From: Colletes latitarsis
Lineage: Eukaryota; Arthropoda; Insecta; Hymenoptera; Colletidae
DNA length: 64,000 bases
Assembly (NCBI RefSeq): GCF_051014445.1
Contig: NW_027488377.1
Location: 2,108,001-2,172,000, forward strand
Direction of reading: 5' to 3'
Below, one piece after another: positions 1 through 11,300 of the stretch (positions are counted from its first letter, which is position 1; each line of letters starts with the position of its first letter). A program made the translations under genes and the position numbers. The notes under the pieces were generated by a model, which did not search any database, was not told the DNA's origin, and saw only the letters and a list, made by a program, of their open reading frames with translations.

Positions 1-3000
1 TACTACGAGATCCAAATCAGGAAAACCCCAGGATCTGGCCAACAAGTATGCGAAAAATGCGAAAGTATGGGCCAGATGATTGCAAATACTAGAACTAAAC
101 CAGACATAACCGGCGTTATCCTCTAAAATATTAATCGGAGCCAGGTATAATTGTCTGTCTCAGTGTAGTACCACATTACTACGAGATCCAAATCAGAAAA
201 GCCCAGGATCTGGCCAACAAGTATGCGAAAAATGCGAAAGTATGATTCAGATGATTGCAAATACCAGACCTAACCCAGACATAACCGGCGTTATCCTCTA
301 AAATATTAATCGGAACCAGGTTTAATTGACAGTTTCGGTGTGGTACCACATTACTACGTTATCCTAACGTGAAAAAGCCCAGGTTCTGGCCATTCGAGTT
401 TGCGAAAAATACGAAAGTATGAGCTAGATGATGACAAATAACAGACCTAACCCAGGCATAACCGTCGTTATCCTCTAAAATAGAAATCGCAACCAGGTTT
501 AATTGACTATTTCGGTGCGGTACCACATTACTATGTGATCCAAACCAGATAAACCCCAGGATCTGGCCAACAAGAATGCATAGAATGCGAAAGTATGAGG
601 CTGATGATGGCAAATACCAGAACTAACCTAGACATATCCGGCGTTATCCTCTAAAATATTAATCGGTACCAGGTATAATTGACTGTTTCAGTGTGGTACC
701 ACATTACTACGTGACCCAAACCAGAAAAAACCCAGGATCTGGCCAACAAGTATGCGAAAAATGTGAAAGTATGGGACAGATGACTACAAGTACCAGGCCT
801 AACCCAGACACAACTTGTGTTCCCCCTATAATATAGATCGAAGCCAGCTTTAATTGACTATTCCGGTGTGATACCACATTACTACGTGATCCAAACCAGA
901 AGAAAACCCAGGATCTGCCCAACAAGTATGCGAGAAATGCGAAAGCAAGAGGATGATGATTGCAATTATCAGACGTAACCCAGACCTAACCGGTGTTATC
1001 CTCTAAAATATTAATCGGAACCAGGTATAATTGACTGTTTCGGTGTGGTACCACATTACTACGTGAACCAAACTGGAAAAAACCCAGGATCTGGCAAACA
1101 AGTATGTGATGAATGCGAAAGTATGAACAAGATGATTGCAAATACCAGACCTAACCCAGGCATAACAGGCGTTATCCTCTAAAATATTAATCGGAACCAG
1201 GTATAATTGTCTGTCTCAGTGTAGTACCACATTACTACGAGATCCAAATCAGAAAAAGCCCAGGGTCTGGCCAACACGTATTGCGAAAAATGCGAAAGTA
1301 TGAACTAGATGATTGCAAATACCAAACCTAACCCAGGCATAACCGGCGTTATCCTCTAAAATATTAATGGGAACCAGGTATAAATGACTGTTTCGGTGTG
1401 GTACCACATAACTACGTGACCCAAACCGGAAAAAACCCAGGATCTGGCAAACAAGTATGTGATGAATGCGAAAGTATGAACAAGACGATTGCAAATACCA
1501 GACCTAACCCAGGCATAACCGGCGTTATCCTCTAAAATATTAATCGGAACCAGGAAAAATTGACTGCTTCGGTGTGGTACCACATTACTATGTAATCAAA
1601 CCAGAAAAATCCCAACGTCTGGACAACAGGTATGCGAAAAATGCGAATGTATGGGCCAGATGATAGCAAATACCAGAAGTAACGCAGACATAACCAGCGT
1701 TATCCTCTGAAATATTAATCGGAAACAGGATTAATTGACTGTTCCAGGGTGGTACCACATTACTACGTGATCCAAATCAGCAAAAGCCCAGGATCTGGCC
1801 AACAAGTATGCGAAAAATTCGTAAGTATGAGCTAGATGAGGGCAAATACCAGACCTAACCCAGACATAACCGCCATTTATCCTCTAAAATATTAATCGGA
1901 ACCAGGAAAAATTGACTCCTTCGGTGTGGTACCACATTACTATGTAATCAAACCAGAAAAATCCCAACGTCTGGACAACAGGTATGCGAAAAATGCGAAT
2001 GTATGGGCCAGATGATGGCAAATACCAGAAATAACGCAGACATAACCAGCGTTATCCTCTGAAATATTAATCGGAACCAGGTTTAATTGACTGTTTCGGT
2101 GTGGTACCATATTACTACGTAATCCGAATCAGAAAAAACCCAGGATCTGGCCAACAAGTATGCGAGAAATGCGAAAGCAAGAGGATGATGATTGCAACTA
2201 TCAGACGTAACCCAGACCTAACCGGTGTTATCCTTTAAAATATTAATCGGAACCAGGTTTAATTGACTGTTTCGGTGTGGTGCCACATTACTACGTGAGC
2301 CAAACTAAAAAAAGCCCAGGTTCTGGCCATTCAAGCATGCGAGGAATGCGAAAGTATGAGTCAGATGATGGCAAATACCAGACCTAACCCAGACATAACC
2401 GGCGTTATCCTCTAAAATATTAATCGCAACCAGGTTTAGTTGACTGTTTCTGTGTGGTACCACATTACTACGTAATCCCAATCAGAAAAAACCGAGGATA
2501 TAGACAACAAGTATGCGAAAAATGCGAAAGTATGAGCTAGATGATGGCAAATACCAGACCTAACCCAGACATAACCGGCGTTATCCTCTAAAATATTAAT
2601 CGCAACCAGGTTTAATTGACAGTTTCGGTGCGGTACCACATTACTACGTAATCCTAACGGGAAAAAAACCAGGATCTGGCCAACAACTATTGCGAAGAAT
2701 GCGAAAGTATGAGTCAGATGATGGCAAATACCAGACCTAACCCAGTCATAACCGGTGTTATCCACTAAAATATTAATCGCAACCAGGTTTAGTTGACAGT
2801 TTCGGTGTGGTACCACATTTCTACGTCATCCAAACCGCAGAAGACCCAGGATCTGGCCAACAAGTATGCGAAGAATGCGAAAGTATGAGTCAGATGATGG
2901 CAAATACCAGACCTAACCCAGACATAACAGGCGTTATCCTCTAAAATATTAATCGGAACCAGGTTTAATTGACTGTTTCGGTGTGGTACCAAATTACTAT

Positions 3001-5085
3001 GTGATCCAAACCAGAGAAAACCCAGGATCTGGCCATTCAAGTGTGCGAAAAATGCGAAAGTATGAGCCAGATGATTGCAAATACGAGACCTAACCCAGAC
3101 ATAACCAGCGATATCCTCTAAAATATTAATCGCAAACCAGGTTTAATTGACAGTTTCGGTGTGGTACCACATTTCTACGTCATCGAAACCGGAGAAAACT
3201 CAGGATCTGGCCAACAAGTATGCGAAGAATGCGAAAGTATGAGTCAGATGATGGCAAATACCGGACCTAACCCAGACATAACCGGCGTTATCCTCTAAAA
3301 TATTAATCGCAACCAGGTTTAATTGACAGTTTCGGTGTGGTACCACATTACTACGAGATCCAAATCAGGAAAACCCCAGGATCTGGCCAACAAGTATGCG
3401 AAAAATGCGAAAGTATGGGCCAGATGATTGCAAATACTAGAACTAAACCAGACATAACCGGCGTTATCCTCTAAAATATTAATCGGAGCCAGGTATAATT
3501 GTCTGTCTCAGTGTAGTACCACATTACTACGAGATCCAAATCAGAAAAGCCCAGGATCTGGCCAACAAGTATGCGATAAATGCGAAAGTATGATTCAGAT
3601 GATTGCAAATACCAGACCTAACCCAGACATAACCGGAGTTATCCTCTAAAATATTAATCGGAACCAGGTTTAATTGACAGTTTCGGTGTGGTACCACATT
3701 ACTACGTTATCCTAACGTGAAAAAGCCCAGGTTCTGGCCATTCGAGTTTGCGAAAAATACGAAAGTATGGGCTAGATGATGACAAATAACAGACCTAACC
3801 CAGGCATAACCGTCGTTATCCTCTAAAATAGAAATCGCAACCAGGTTTAATTGACTATTTCGGTGCGGTACCACATTACTATGTGATCCAAACCAGATAA
3901 ACCCCAGGTTCTGGCCAACAAGAATGCATAGAATGCGAAAGTATGAGGCTGATGATGGGAAATACCAGACCTAACCTAGACATATCCGGCGTTATCCTCT
4001 AAAATATTAATCGGTACCAGGTATAATTGACTGTTTCAGTGTGGTACCACACTACTACGTGACCTAAACCAGAAAAAACCCAGGATCTGGCCAACAAGTA
4101 TGCGAAAAATGTGAAAGTATGGGACAGATGATTACAAGTACCAGGCCTAACCCAGACACAACTTGTGTTCCCCCTATAATATTGATCGAAGCCAGCTTTA
4201 ATTGACTATTCCGGTGTGGTACCACATTACTACGTGATCCAAACCAGAAGAAAACCCAGGATCTGCCCAACAAGTATGCGAGAAATGCGAAAGCAAGAGG
4301 ATGATGATTGCAATTATCAGACGTAACCCAGACCTAACCGGTGTTATCCTCTAAAATATTAATCGGAACCAGGTATAATTGACTGTTTCGGTGTGGTACC
4401 ACATTACTACGTGAACCAAACTGGAAAAAACCCAGGATCTGGCAAACAAGTATGTGATGAATGCGAAAGTATGAACAAGATGATTGCAAATACCAGACCT
4501 AACCCAGGCATAACAGGCGTTATCCTCTAAAATATTAATCGGAACCAGGTATAATTGTCTGTCTCAGTGTAGTACCACATTACTACGAGATCCAAATCAG
4601 AAAAAGCCCAGGATCTGGCCAACACGTATTGCGAAAAATGCGGAAGTATGAACTAGATGATTGCAAATACCAAACCTAACCCAGGCATAACCGGCGTTAT
4701 CCTCTAAAATATTAATCGGAACCAGGTATAATTGACTGTTTCGGTGTGGTACCACATAACTACGTGACCCAAACCGGAAAAAACCCAGGATCTGGCAAAC
4801 AAGTATGTGATGAATGCGAAAGTATGAACAAGACGATTGCAAATACCAGACCTAACCCAGGCATAACCGGCGTTATCCTCTAAAATATTAATCGGAACCA
4901 GGAAAAATTGACTGCTTCGGTGTGGTACCACATTACTATGTAATCAAACCAGAAAAATCCCTACGTCTGGACAACAGGTATGCGAAAAATGCGAATGTAT
5001 GGGCCAGATGATAGCAAATTCCAGAAATGACGCAGACATAACCAGCGTTATCCTCTGAAATATTAATCGGAACCAGGATTAATTG
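1..5085. repeat. 19-monomer higher-order repeat (3,348 bp unit) in domain A
   Basis: The sequence from position 1 restarts at 3349 with only scattered single-base differences, giving a unit of 3,348 bp, i.e. 19 monomers plus 4 bases. The match continues to about 5085. The second unit then switches to monomers resembling positions 1250-1375, 2990-3110, 2430-2580 and 3130-3255 in turn, so it has been shortened and shuffled by unequal exchange. An odd diagnostic monomer (CACAACTTGTGTTCCCCC) occurs once per unit, near 808 and 4157. Confidence 0.85.
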
Positions 5086-6068
5086 ACTGTTTCGGTGTGG
5101 TACCACATTACTACGTGAACCAAACTGGAAAAAGCCCAGGATCTGGCCAACACGTATTGCGAAAAATGCGAAAGTATGAACTAGATGATTGCAAATACCA
5201 AACCTAACCCAGGCATAACCGGCGTTATCCTCTAAAATATTAATCGGAACCAGGAAAAATTGACTCCTTCGGTGTGGTACCACATTACTATGTGATCCAA
5301 ACCAGAGAAAACCCAGGATCTGGCCATTCAAGTGTGCGAAAAATGCGAAAGTATGAGCCAGATGATTGCAAATACGAGACCTAACCCAGACATAACCAGC
5401 GTTATCCTCTAAAATATTAATCGGAACCAGGTTTAATTGACTGTTTCGGTGTGGTACCACATTACTACGAGATCCAAATCAGAAAAAGCCCAGGATCTGG
5501 CCAACAAGTATTCGAAAAATGCGAAAGTATGGGCCAGATGATTTCAAATACTCGAAGTAACCCAGACATAACCAGCGTTATCCTCTAAAATATTAATCGG
5601 AACCAGGTTTAGTTGACTGTTTCTGTGTGGTACCACATTACTACGTAATCCCAATCAGAAAAAGCCGAGGATATAGACAACAAGTATGCGAAAAATGCGA
5701 AAGTATGAGCTAGATGATGGCAAATACCAGACCTAACCCAGACATAACCGGCGTTATCCTCTAAAATATTAATCGGAACCAGGTTTAATTGACAGTTTCG
5801 GTGTGGTACCACATTACTATGTGATCCAAACCAGAGAAAACCCAGGATCTGGCCATTCAAGTGTGCGAAAAATGCGAAAGTATGAGCCAGATGATTGCAA
5901 ATACGAGACCTAACCCCGACATAACCAGCGTTATCCTCTAAAATATTAATCGCAACCAGGTTTAATTGACAGTTTCGGTGTGGTACCACATTTCTACGTC
6001 ATCCAAACCGGAGAAAACTCAGGATCTGGCCAACAAGTATGCGAAGAATGCGAAAGTATAAGTCAGAT
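1..6068. repeat. 176-bp satellite array, domain A
   Basis: Tandem head-to-tail monomers of about 176 bp, seen from the regular recurrence of the GGTACC-containing block (near 340, 516, 692 and so on). Domain A monomers are recognised by the variants ATATTAATCGGAACCAGG, TTTCGGTGTGG and CAGACATAACCGGCG, whereas later domains read ATATTGATCGAAACCAGG, TTTCAGTGTGG and CCTAACATGCG. 176 is not a multiple of three, so short reading frames drift from monomer to monomer and are not genes. Function is not visible; such arrays are typically centromeric, pericentromeric or subtelomeric (inference). Confidence 0.95.
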
Positions 6069-6452
6069 CCCCTCAGGGGCTGCCAGCCTTTCAGCTGCAG
6101 TACGGGCTTAACGAACCCGGGGTACCCGAGTCATACACACACCGTAAGCCTCTTGTTGGTCGTCACAACGACCCATTCACAATTCCCTATTGGTTTTGTG
6201 AATGGTACGTGACGGCAGGAGGAACGGGGGTCTTGGCTTAACCGCCTGGGCCACGAGTATGGCGACTCTATAAAATCGCCCTCCAATCCTAAGCTATGGT
6301 GCGCGGCGATGGGATGCATGGTTGGGGGAGAAGGCCCAATCCCAAGCGACCACCTCCGGGGAACCTGCCGAACCCCCGGAGTATTAGGCTTACCCGGGTA
6401 AGGCGGCTCTGCCCGGGTGGACCTTTATTTCCGACCATCTCGTGGGATTTTT
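6069..6452 (+). promoter_or_regulatory. 5' UTR of retrotransposon copy 1, structured
   Basis: Region from the element's first base to the first ATG of ORF1. It opens with a tiny self-complementary hairpin CCCC-TCA-GGGG (6069-6079). It also holds a 10-bp perfect stem (6173-6182 with 6196-6205), a 5-bp stem around a TATAAAA-like string (6261-6280), a 7-bp stem (6355-6361 with 6374-6380) and the 12-base palindrome TTACCCGGGTAA (6390-6401). It is nearly identical in copy 2. The promoter of such elements is expected to be internal; no specific promoter element can be assigned from sequence alone, and the TATA-like string may be chance. Confidence 0.6.
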
Positions 6453-8330
6453 ATGGACACAGAAAATAAAATGGGGATGGGGCGGGTTTTGTCGGTTGGG
6501 GAGGACGGAGACGGGGTTGGGGTTAGGGTGGCGGCGCTCGCGCCCCACTCAGCGCCAGGTCCGGCTTCGTGGAGGGTGGAGGAGGACGACGAGACGGCGT
6601 CGGTCTCGTCCTTCTCCTCCAGCACGAGCCACATAGGCTCTAAGAGGAAGAGGACGGGGCAGGCCGTCGTCGAGGTGGGCGGGGCGATGAGCCCGTCGGT
6701 GAGGCTGAGTTGCCTCAGGGACGAGGTGACCGAGGAGATATCGGAGAGGATCTCCTCGTCCCTGAGGCGGGTGGAGAAAGTCGCCGCTGCCTGCGCCTTT
6801 AAGGGGCAGAAAAGCGGTGGCGCGGAGGCCCTGAAGGCCGCGGCGGAGGAAATGAGGGAGGCGGCGCGGGAGCTCAGAGGGCGGAACGCCCGTCTGCAGC
6901 TCCTGTTGGAGGAGGAGCGACAGGGGAGGAGGAGGGCAGAGGCGCTGTGGAACAGCGCGGCCCTCCCTCCCATCCTCCCTCCTCCTCCACCGCCGCGTCC
7001 CTCGGCGGAGGTAAATAAGCGGAGTGCGGCGGCAGTGGTGCGGGGCACCGCAGGCCCCTCCACCCGCACTCCGCCCGTGAAGAAGTCCCCGTCCTCCTCA
7101 GAAGACGATCTTCTGAGGAGGATTGGGGACATGATTGATGGCAAGCTGGCCGCCTTCCGGGAGGAGCTCCTCGCCGGAAGAGCGGTCAGCAGGAAGGCGG
7201 TGCCTCCCCGACCTGTTCCGGTACAGTCGGGGAAGGCAAAGAAGGGCGGAGTGAAGGCTCCGCCCAGCGTTGCGGCACCAGGGCCCCGGGTCGCGACCCC
7301 CAAGCGGTGTGGTGTACCCGTGGTCGCGGTGGTCGCGTCCTCCACAGCACCCTCCCAAGGGGGGGTGGCGTGGAGTGAGGTGGTGGGGCGGAAGGCGAAG
7401 CGGGCGGCGAGGAAGGCCTCGCAACCGCAGCCTCCGCCTCCACCGCCGGCGGCCAAGGTAAAGGCCGCGAAGGTCGGGAAGGCACGACCAGGTCGTCCCC
7501 CAAAAACGGCAGCGGTGACGCTGACCGTTGCGCAGGGGGGCGACCTGACCCTCGCGGAGGCGATGCGGCTCGCCAGGGAGAATATCTCCCTGGAAGAGCT
7601 GGGCATCGCCTCCGTGAGGGCGAAGAGGGCCGTGACCGGGGGTCTCTTGCTGGAGATCCCCGGTGCAGAAGGCGGCGCGAAGGCGGATCGTCTCGCCCAG
7701 AGGCTCCGGGAGCAGCTGGGCGAGCGAGGTGTCCGGGTCGCCCGGCCCACGAAGCGCACGGAGTTGCGCGTTTGTGGGCTGGACGACTCGGTCAGCGCAC
7801 AGGATGTGTCCCGTGCCCTTGCGAGGGCGGGGGACTGTCCTGTGGAGGACCTGCGGATCGGAGAGATCCGCAGGTCGCCCTCCGGCCTCGGGTCGGTGTG
7901 GGCCCGGTGCCCCCTCTCCGCCGCCCGTAAGGTGGCGGAATCCGGGAGGGTGTTGGTGGGGTGGGTATCGGCGCGAGTGGAAATCCTCGCGCCGCGCCCG
8001 CTCCAGTGTCACCGCTGCCTCGAATTGGGGCACGTGAGGCAGTGGTGCACCTCGCCGGTGGACCGCAGCGGTCAGTGTTACCGCTGCGGTGCCAAAGAGC
8101 ACCGTGCGAGCCAGTGCTCGGCGGCCCCCCACTGCCCGCTGTGTGCGGACATGGGGAGGCCAGCCGATCACAGGGTGGGGAGCAAGAAGTGCTCCCCCCC
8201 CTCCCGGAAGGAGAGGAAGAGGCGGGCTGCACCGGCTCCGGTGCCGAGGGCGGTGGCATCGTCCTCCATGGAGGTGGACGGTGCTACGGGGACGGACGGC
8301 CGGCAGGAGGCTGGCGCGGCCATTAATTAA
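6453..8330 (+). CDS. Retrotransposon ORF1, Gag-like zinc-knuckle protein (copy 1)
   Basis: Nucleic-acid-binding ORF1 protein of a non-LTR element, expected to package the element RNA and guide the RNP. I start at the first ATG (6453, 625 aa); the frame is open 12 codons further up but only with a GTG. Seen in order: an acidic/Ser-rich start; a charged, likely coiled-coil segment at about residues 104-166; a long Pro/Ala/Lys-rich basic linker; a conserved block with VCGLDDSVSAQDV just before the knuckles; then three CCHC motifs at 519-532 (C-x2-C-x4-H-x4-C), 542-555 (same spacing) and 561-580 (C-x2-C-x8-H-x6-C), the arrangement usual in R1-clade ORF1. The last base of its TAA is the A of the ORF2 ATG. 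It differs from copy 2 at 6 residues. Confidence 0.92.
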   Translation: MDTENKMGMGRVLSVGEDGDGVGVRVAALAPHSAPGPASWRVEEDDETASVSSFSSSTSHIGSKRKRTGQAVVEVGGAMSPSVRLSCLRDEVTEEISERISSSLRRVEKVAAACAFKGQKSGGAEALKAAAEEMREAARELRGRNARLQLLLEEERQGRRRAEALWNSAALPPILPPPPPPRPSAEVNKRSAAAVVRGTAGPSTRTPPVKKSPSSSEDDLLRRIGDMIDGKLAAFREELLAGRAVSRKAVPPRPVPVQSGKAKKGGVKAPPSVAAPGPRVATPKRCGVPVVAVVASSTAPSQGGVAWSEVVGRKAKRAARKASQPQPPPPPPAAKVKAAKVGKARPGRPPKTAAVTLTVAQGGDLTLAEAMRLARENISLEELGIASVRAKRAVTGGLLLEIPGAEGGAKADRLAQRLREQLGERGVRVARPTKRTELRVCGLDDSVSAQDVSRALARAGDCPVEDLRIGEIRRSPSGLGSVWARCPLSAARKVAESGRVLVGWVSARVEILAPRPLQCHRCLELGHVRQWCTSPVDRSGQCYRCGAKEHRASQCSAAPHCPLCADMGRPADHRVGSKKCSPPSRKERKRRAAPAPVPRAVASSSMEVDGATGTDGRQEAGAAIN

Positions 8331-8332
8331 TG
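8327..8332 (+). promoter_or_regulatory. ORF1/ORF2 stop-start junction (TAATG), copy 1
   Basis: ORF1 ends in TAA and ORF2 begins with ATG sharing one base, giving TAATG preceded by ATTAAT. A UAAUG stop-start with coupled translation was reported for the telomeric R1-clade element SART1. The same junction in copy 2 lies at 51794-51798 on the - strand. That it works by reinitiation here is inference. Confidence 0.8.
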
Positions 8333-11300
8333 CCGCCCCGCCTCCTCCTCCAGGCCAACATCAACCACTGCCGCGCGGCACAGGACTTGATGTCCCAAGT
8401 CCTCGCGGAGTGGGGGGTTGGCCTGGCGGTCGCCGCCGAGCCGTACCGCGTCCCTGATCACCCTCATTGGGTGGGCGACGCGGACGGCTTGGTGGCGACG
8501 GTATGGGGAGGGGGCGACGGGTCCCCACCGTTCTCCTTGTTGGAGCGCGGTCGGGGATTCGTCGCCGTGGACTGGGGGGGAGTCGCTGTGGTGGGGTGCT
8601 ACATTTCGCCCCGTAGCGGTCACGCTGCGTTCGAGCTGTACCTGGCCGAGGTCGCGGCATGCGTGCAGCGCTACGCGGCCCGGCCGGTGCTGGTCCTGGG
8701 GGATTTTAATGCCAAGTCGGTGGCTTGGGGATCCCCCAGGACCTCCGTTCGCGGCGGGATCCTGGGCGATTGGGCGGCGGGGCTCGACCTCCGGGTATTG
8801 AACCGGGGGTCGGAGCACACATGCGTGCGGCGATATGGGGGGTCCATCGTGGATGTTGGATTCGCGACCCCCAACGCCGTGCGCATGGTGTCGGGTTGGC
8901 ACGTGGTCGCGGGGGCAGAGACACTCTCCGATCACCGGTACATCCGGATGGAGGTCTCTGCCGCCGCGAGTGCATCCCGACACGGCCGCCTGCGTGGCAC
9001 CCCACCACGCCGCTGGGCGCTTCGGCGCCTGGACAAGGACGCCCTGATGGCAGCTGCCCTCGCTGCAACTTGGCCGCAGGGAGCGGCCGAGTTGCCGAGC
9101 ATAGAGGAGGAGGTCGCCCGGCTCGGAGCATTGGTCGCGGGTATTTGCGACGCGGCGATGCCTCGGGTCGGGCGGGCTTCTCCTCGCCGGGCGGTGTACT
9201 GGTGGTCGGACGCGATCGCGGAGTTGCGAGTCGCGACTGTCCGCGCCCGACGCCAGTACACCCGCGCGCGCCGTCGTCAACGTACAGGCGACGGCGTGGC
9301 GCGAGCGAGGGCAGCTGGTGACCTGTATGGAGCATACCGCGTGGCGCGGGTTGCTCTGCAGGTCGCCATCAAACGGGCCAAGACCCAGGCATGGAAGGAG
9401 CTCCTCCAGACCCTTGATGACGATCCATGGGGGCGCCCATATAAGGTGGTGCTGAATAAGCTCCGCCCGTGGGCGCCCCCCGTCACCGAGGGTCTTGACC
9501 CCCGGCTGCTGGAGGACGTGGTCAATACACTCTTCCCAATTGGGGAGAGGGGACCGCGTCCTCCGGCGGCGGCGGCTGTCCCAGTGGAGTGGACGGCCGA
9601 GCTGGGGGTCACGCAGGAGGAGCTGGCAGCGGCCATCAGACGGCTCGGGGTTCGTAACACGGCCCCGGGTCCGGATGGTGTGCCCGGCCGGGTTTGGGTC
9701 TTGACCCAGGGCGTCCTTGGGGCCGACCTCAGGCGGTTGTTCGACCGCTGCCTGAGGGACGGGCGATTCCCCCCCAGTTGGAAGGTGGCGAGGATGGTCC
9801 TCCTCCGGAAGGAGGGTCGGCCCGTGGAGTCTCCCTCCGCATACCGGCCCATTTGTCTCCTCGACGAGGTGGGCAAGCTCTTCGGGCGTGTGATTGCTGC
9901 CCGCCTCGTCGAGCACCTGTCGCGGGGTGATCCCGGTCTGGCCGACTGCCAGTTCGGTTTCCGGGGGGGCCGATCGACTATCGACGCGATAGGTCGTGTG
10001 AGGGCCCTCTCGGAGGCGGCCGTCTCCCGGGGAGGGGTGGCATTGGCAATATCCTTGGATATTGCCAATGCCTTTAACACCCTCCCCTGGGAAGAGATAA
10101 GGAGGGGACTCGAATATCATCGAGTCCCCCCTTGTCTCAGGGCGGTCGTCGGGGATTATCTCCGCGGCAGGTGGATCGAGTATCCGGGCCGGGATGGTGA
10201 TATGCGGAGGGAGGTGTACTGCGGTGTTCCGCAGGGGTCGGTCCTCGGGCCACTCCTGTGGAACATCGCGTACGCCTCGGTGTTGCGGGCCGGCCTCCCC
10301 GACGGCGTCAGCACGGTGTGTTATGCGGATGACACACTGGTGCTGGCCGTCGGGGCGCACTGGGGGAGGGCCATGCGTCGCGCGGAGGAGGGGTCGCAAC
10401 GCGTCGTCGACCGGATCAGGGGGATGGGGATGACGGTGGCGGTCCATAAGACCGAGGTGATTGCGTTTCATTCACCTCGGCAGGATCCGCCACCCCCTCT
10501 GATTCGGGTGGGTGGGGCTGACATCGAGGTGAAGCCCCAGATCAGGTATCTGGGGCTGATCCTCGATAGCCACTGGTGTTTCGAGAAGCATTTCCGCTGC
10601 CTGGTCCCCCGGTTGGAAAGGATGGTTGCGGCTCTGGGCCGGATCCTGCCCAACCTGGGGGGCCCGGCGGGCCGAGTTCGTCGCCTCTATGTGGCAATGG
10701 TCCAGTCGGTGGCCCTATACGGGGCCCCCGTCTGGGCGGACGACCTGGCTGCCTCCCGGCGCAGCATGACTATGCTGCGTCGGGTGCAGAGGCGCATGGC
10801 GCTCAGGGTCGTCCGCGGGTATCGGACCATGTCACATGAGGCGGCGACGGTTCTAGCGGGGATGCCGCCCATGGACCTGCTCGCGCGGTCGCACGCGGTG
10901 ATGTGCCGGCACCGCGTCGACCGTCGCGCGGGGGTGGGGGCGGTCCCGGGCGGGCAGGAACCTTCTTGGGGCGATTTGAAGCGCCAGGCCCGGCAGTCCG
11001 TGTTGCTCGCGTGGCAGGAGAGGCTGGCTCTGCCAACCGCGGGGCACCGGACTGTCGGGGCTGTTCGGCCACTCCTGAAGGAGTGGCTGGACAGAGGCCA
11101 TGGCAGCCTCACCTACCGGCTGGCACAGGTATTTTCCGGGCATGGCAGCTTCGGAAGATACCTGTGCCGGATAGGGAAGGAGCCGACGGCGCGTTGCTGC
11201 CACTGCGACGCTGAGCAGGACACGGCGGATCATACCCTGGAGGTATGTCCCGCGTGGGAGGGGGAGCGCCGTGTCCTGGTCGGCGTCGTCGGGCGGGATG

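Noticed and set aside
1..6068. CRISPR-like regular repeats
   Set aside because: The whole 176-bp unit repeats; there are no short constant repeats separated by unique spacers, and the context is eukaryotic.
6269..6276. TATAAAAT as a promoter of the retrotransposon
   Set aside because: It lies 200 bases inside the element and is part of a small stem-loop. Transcription from there would lose the 5' end that both full copies retain.
6417..6452. GTG start for ORF1 at 6417 (and at 53709 in copy 2)
   Set aside because: The element is eukaryotic. The first in-frame ATG is 12 codons downstream and no conserved domain lies in the extension.
8327..10471. Long antisense frame (714 aa) opposite ORF2, with its twin at 49655-51799, plus other antisense frames of 100-440 aa over both elements
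   Set aside because: GC-rich coding DNA leaves stop-poor shadow frames. These are Pro/Arg/Gly-rich, without domains, and the sense strand has full RT and Gag motifs.
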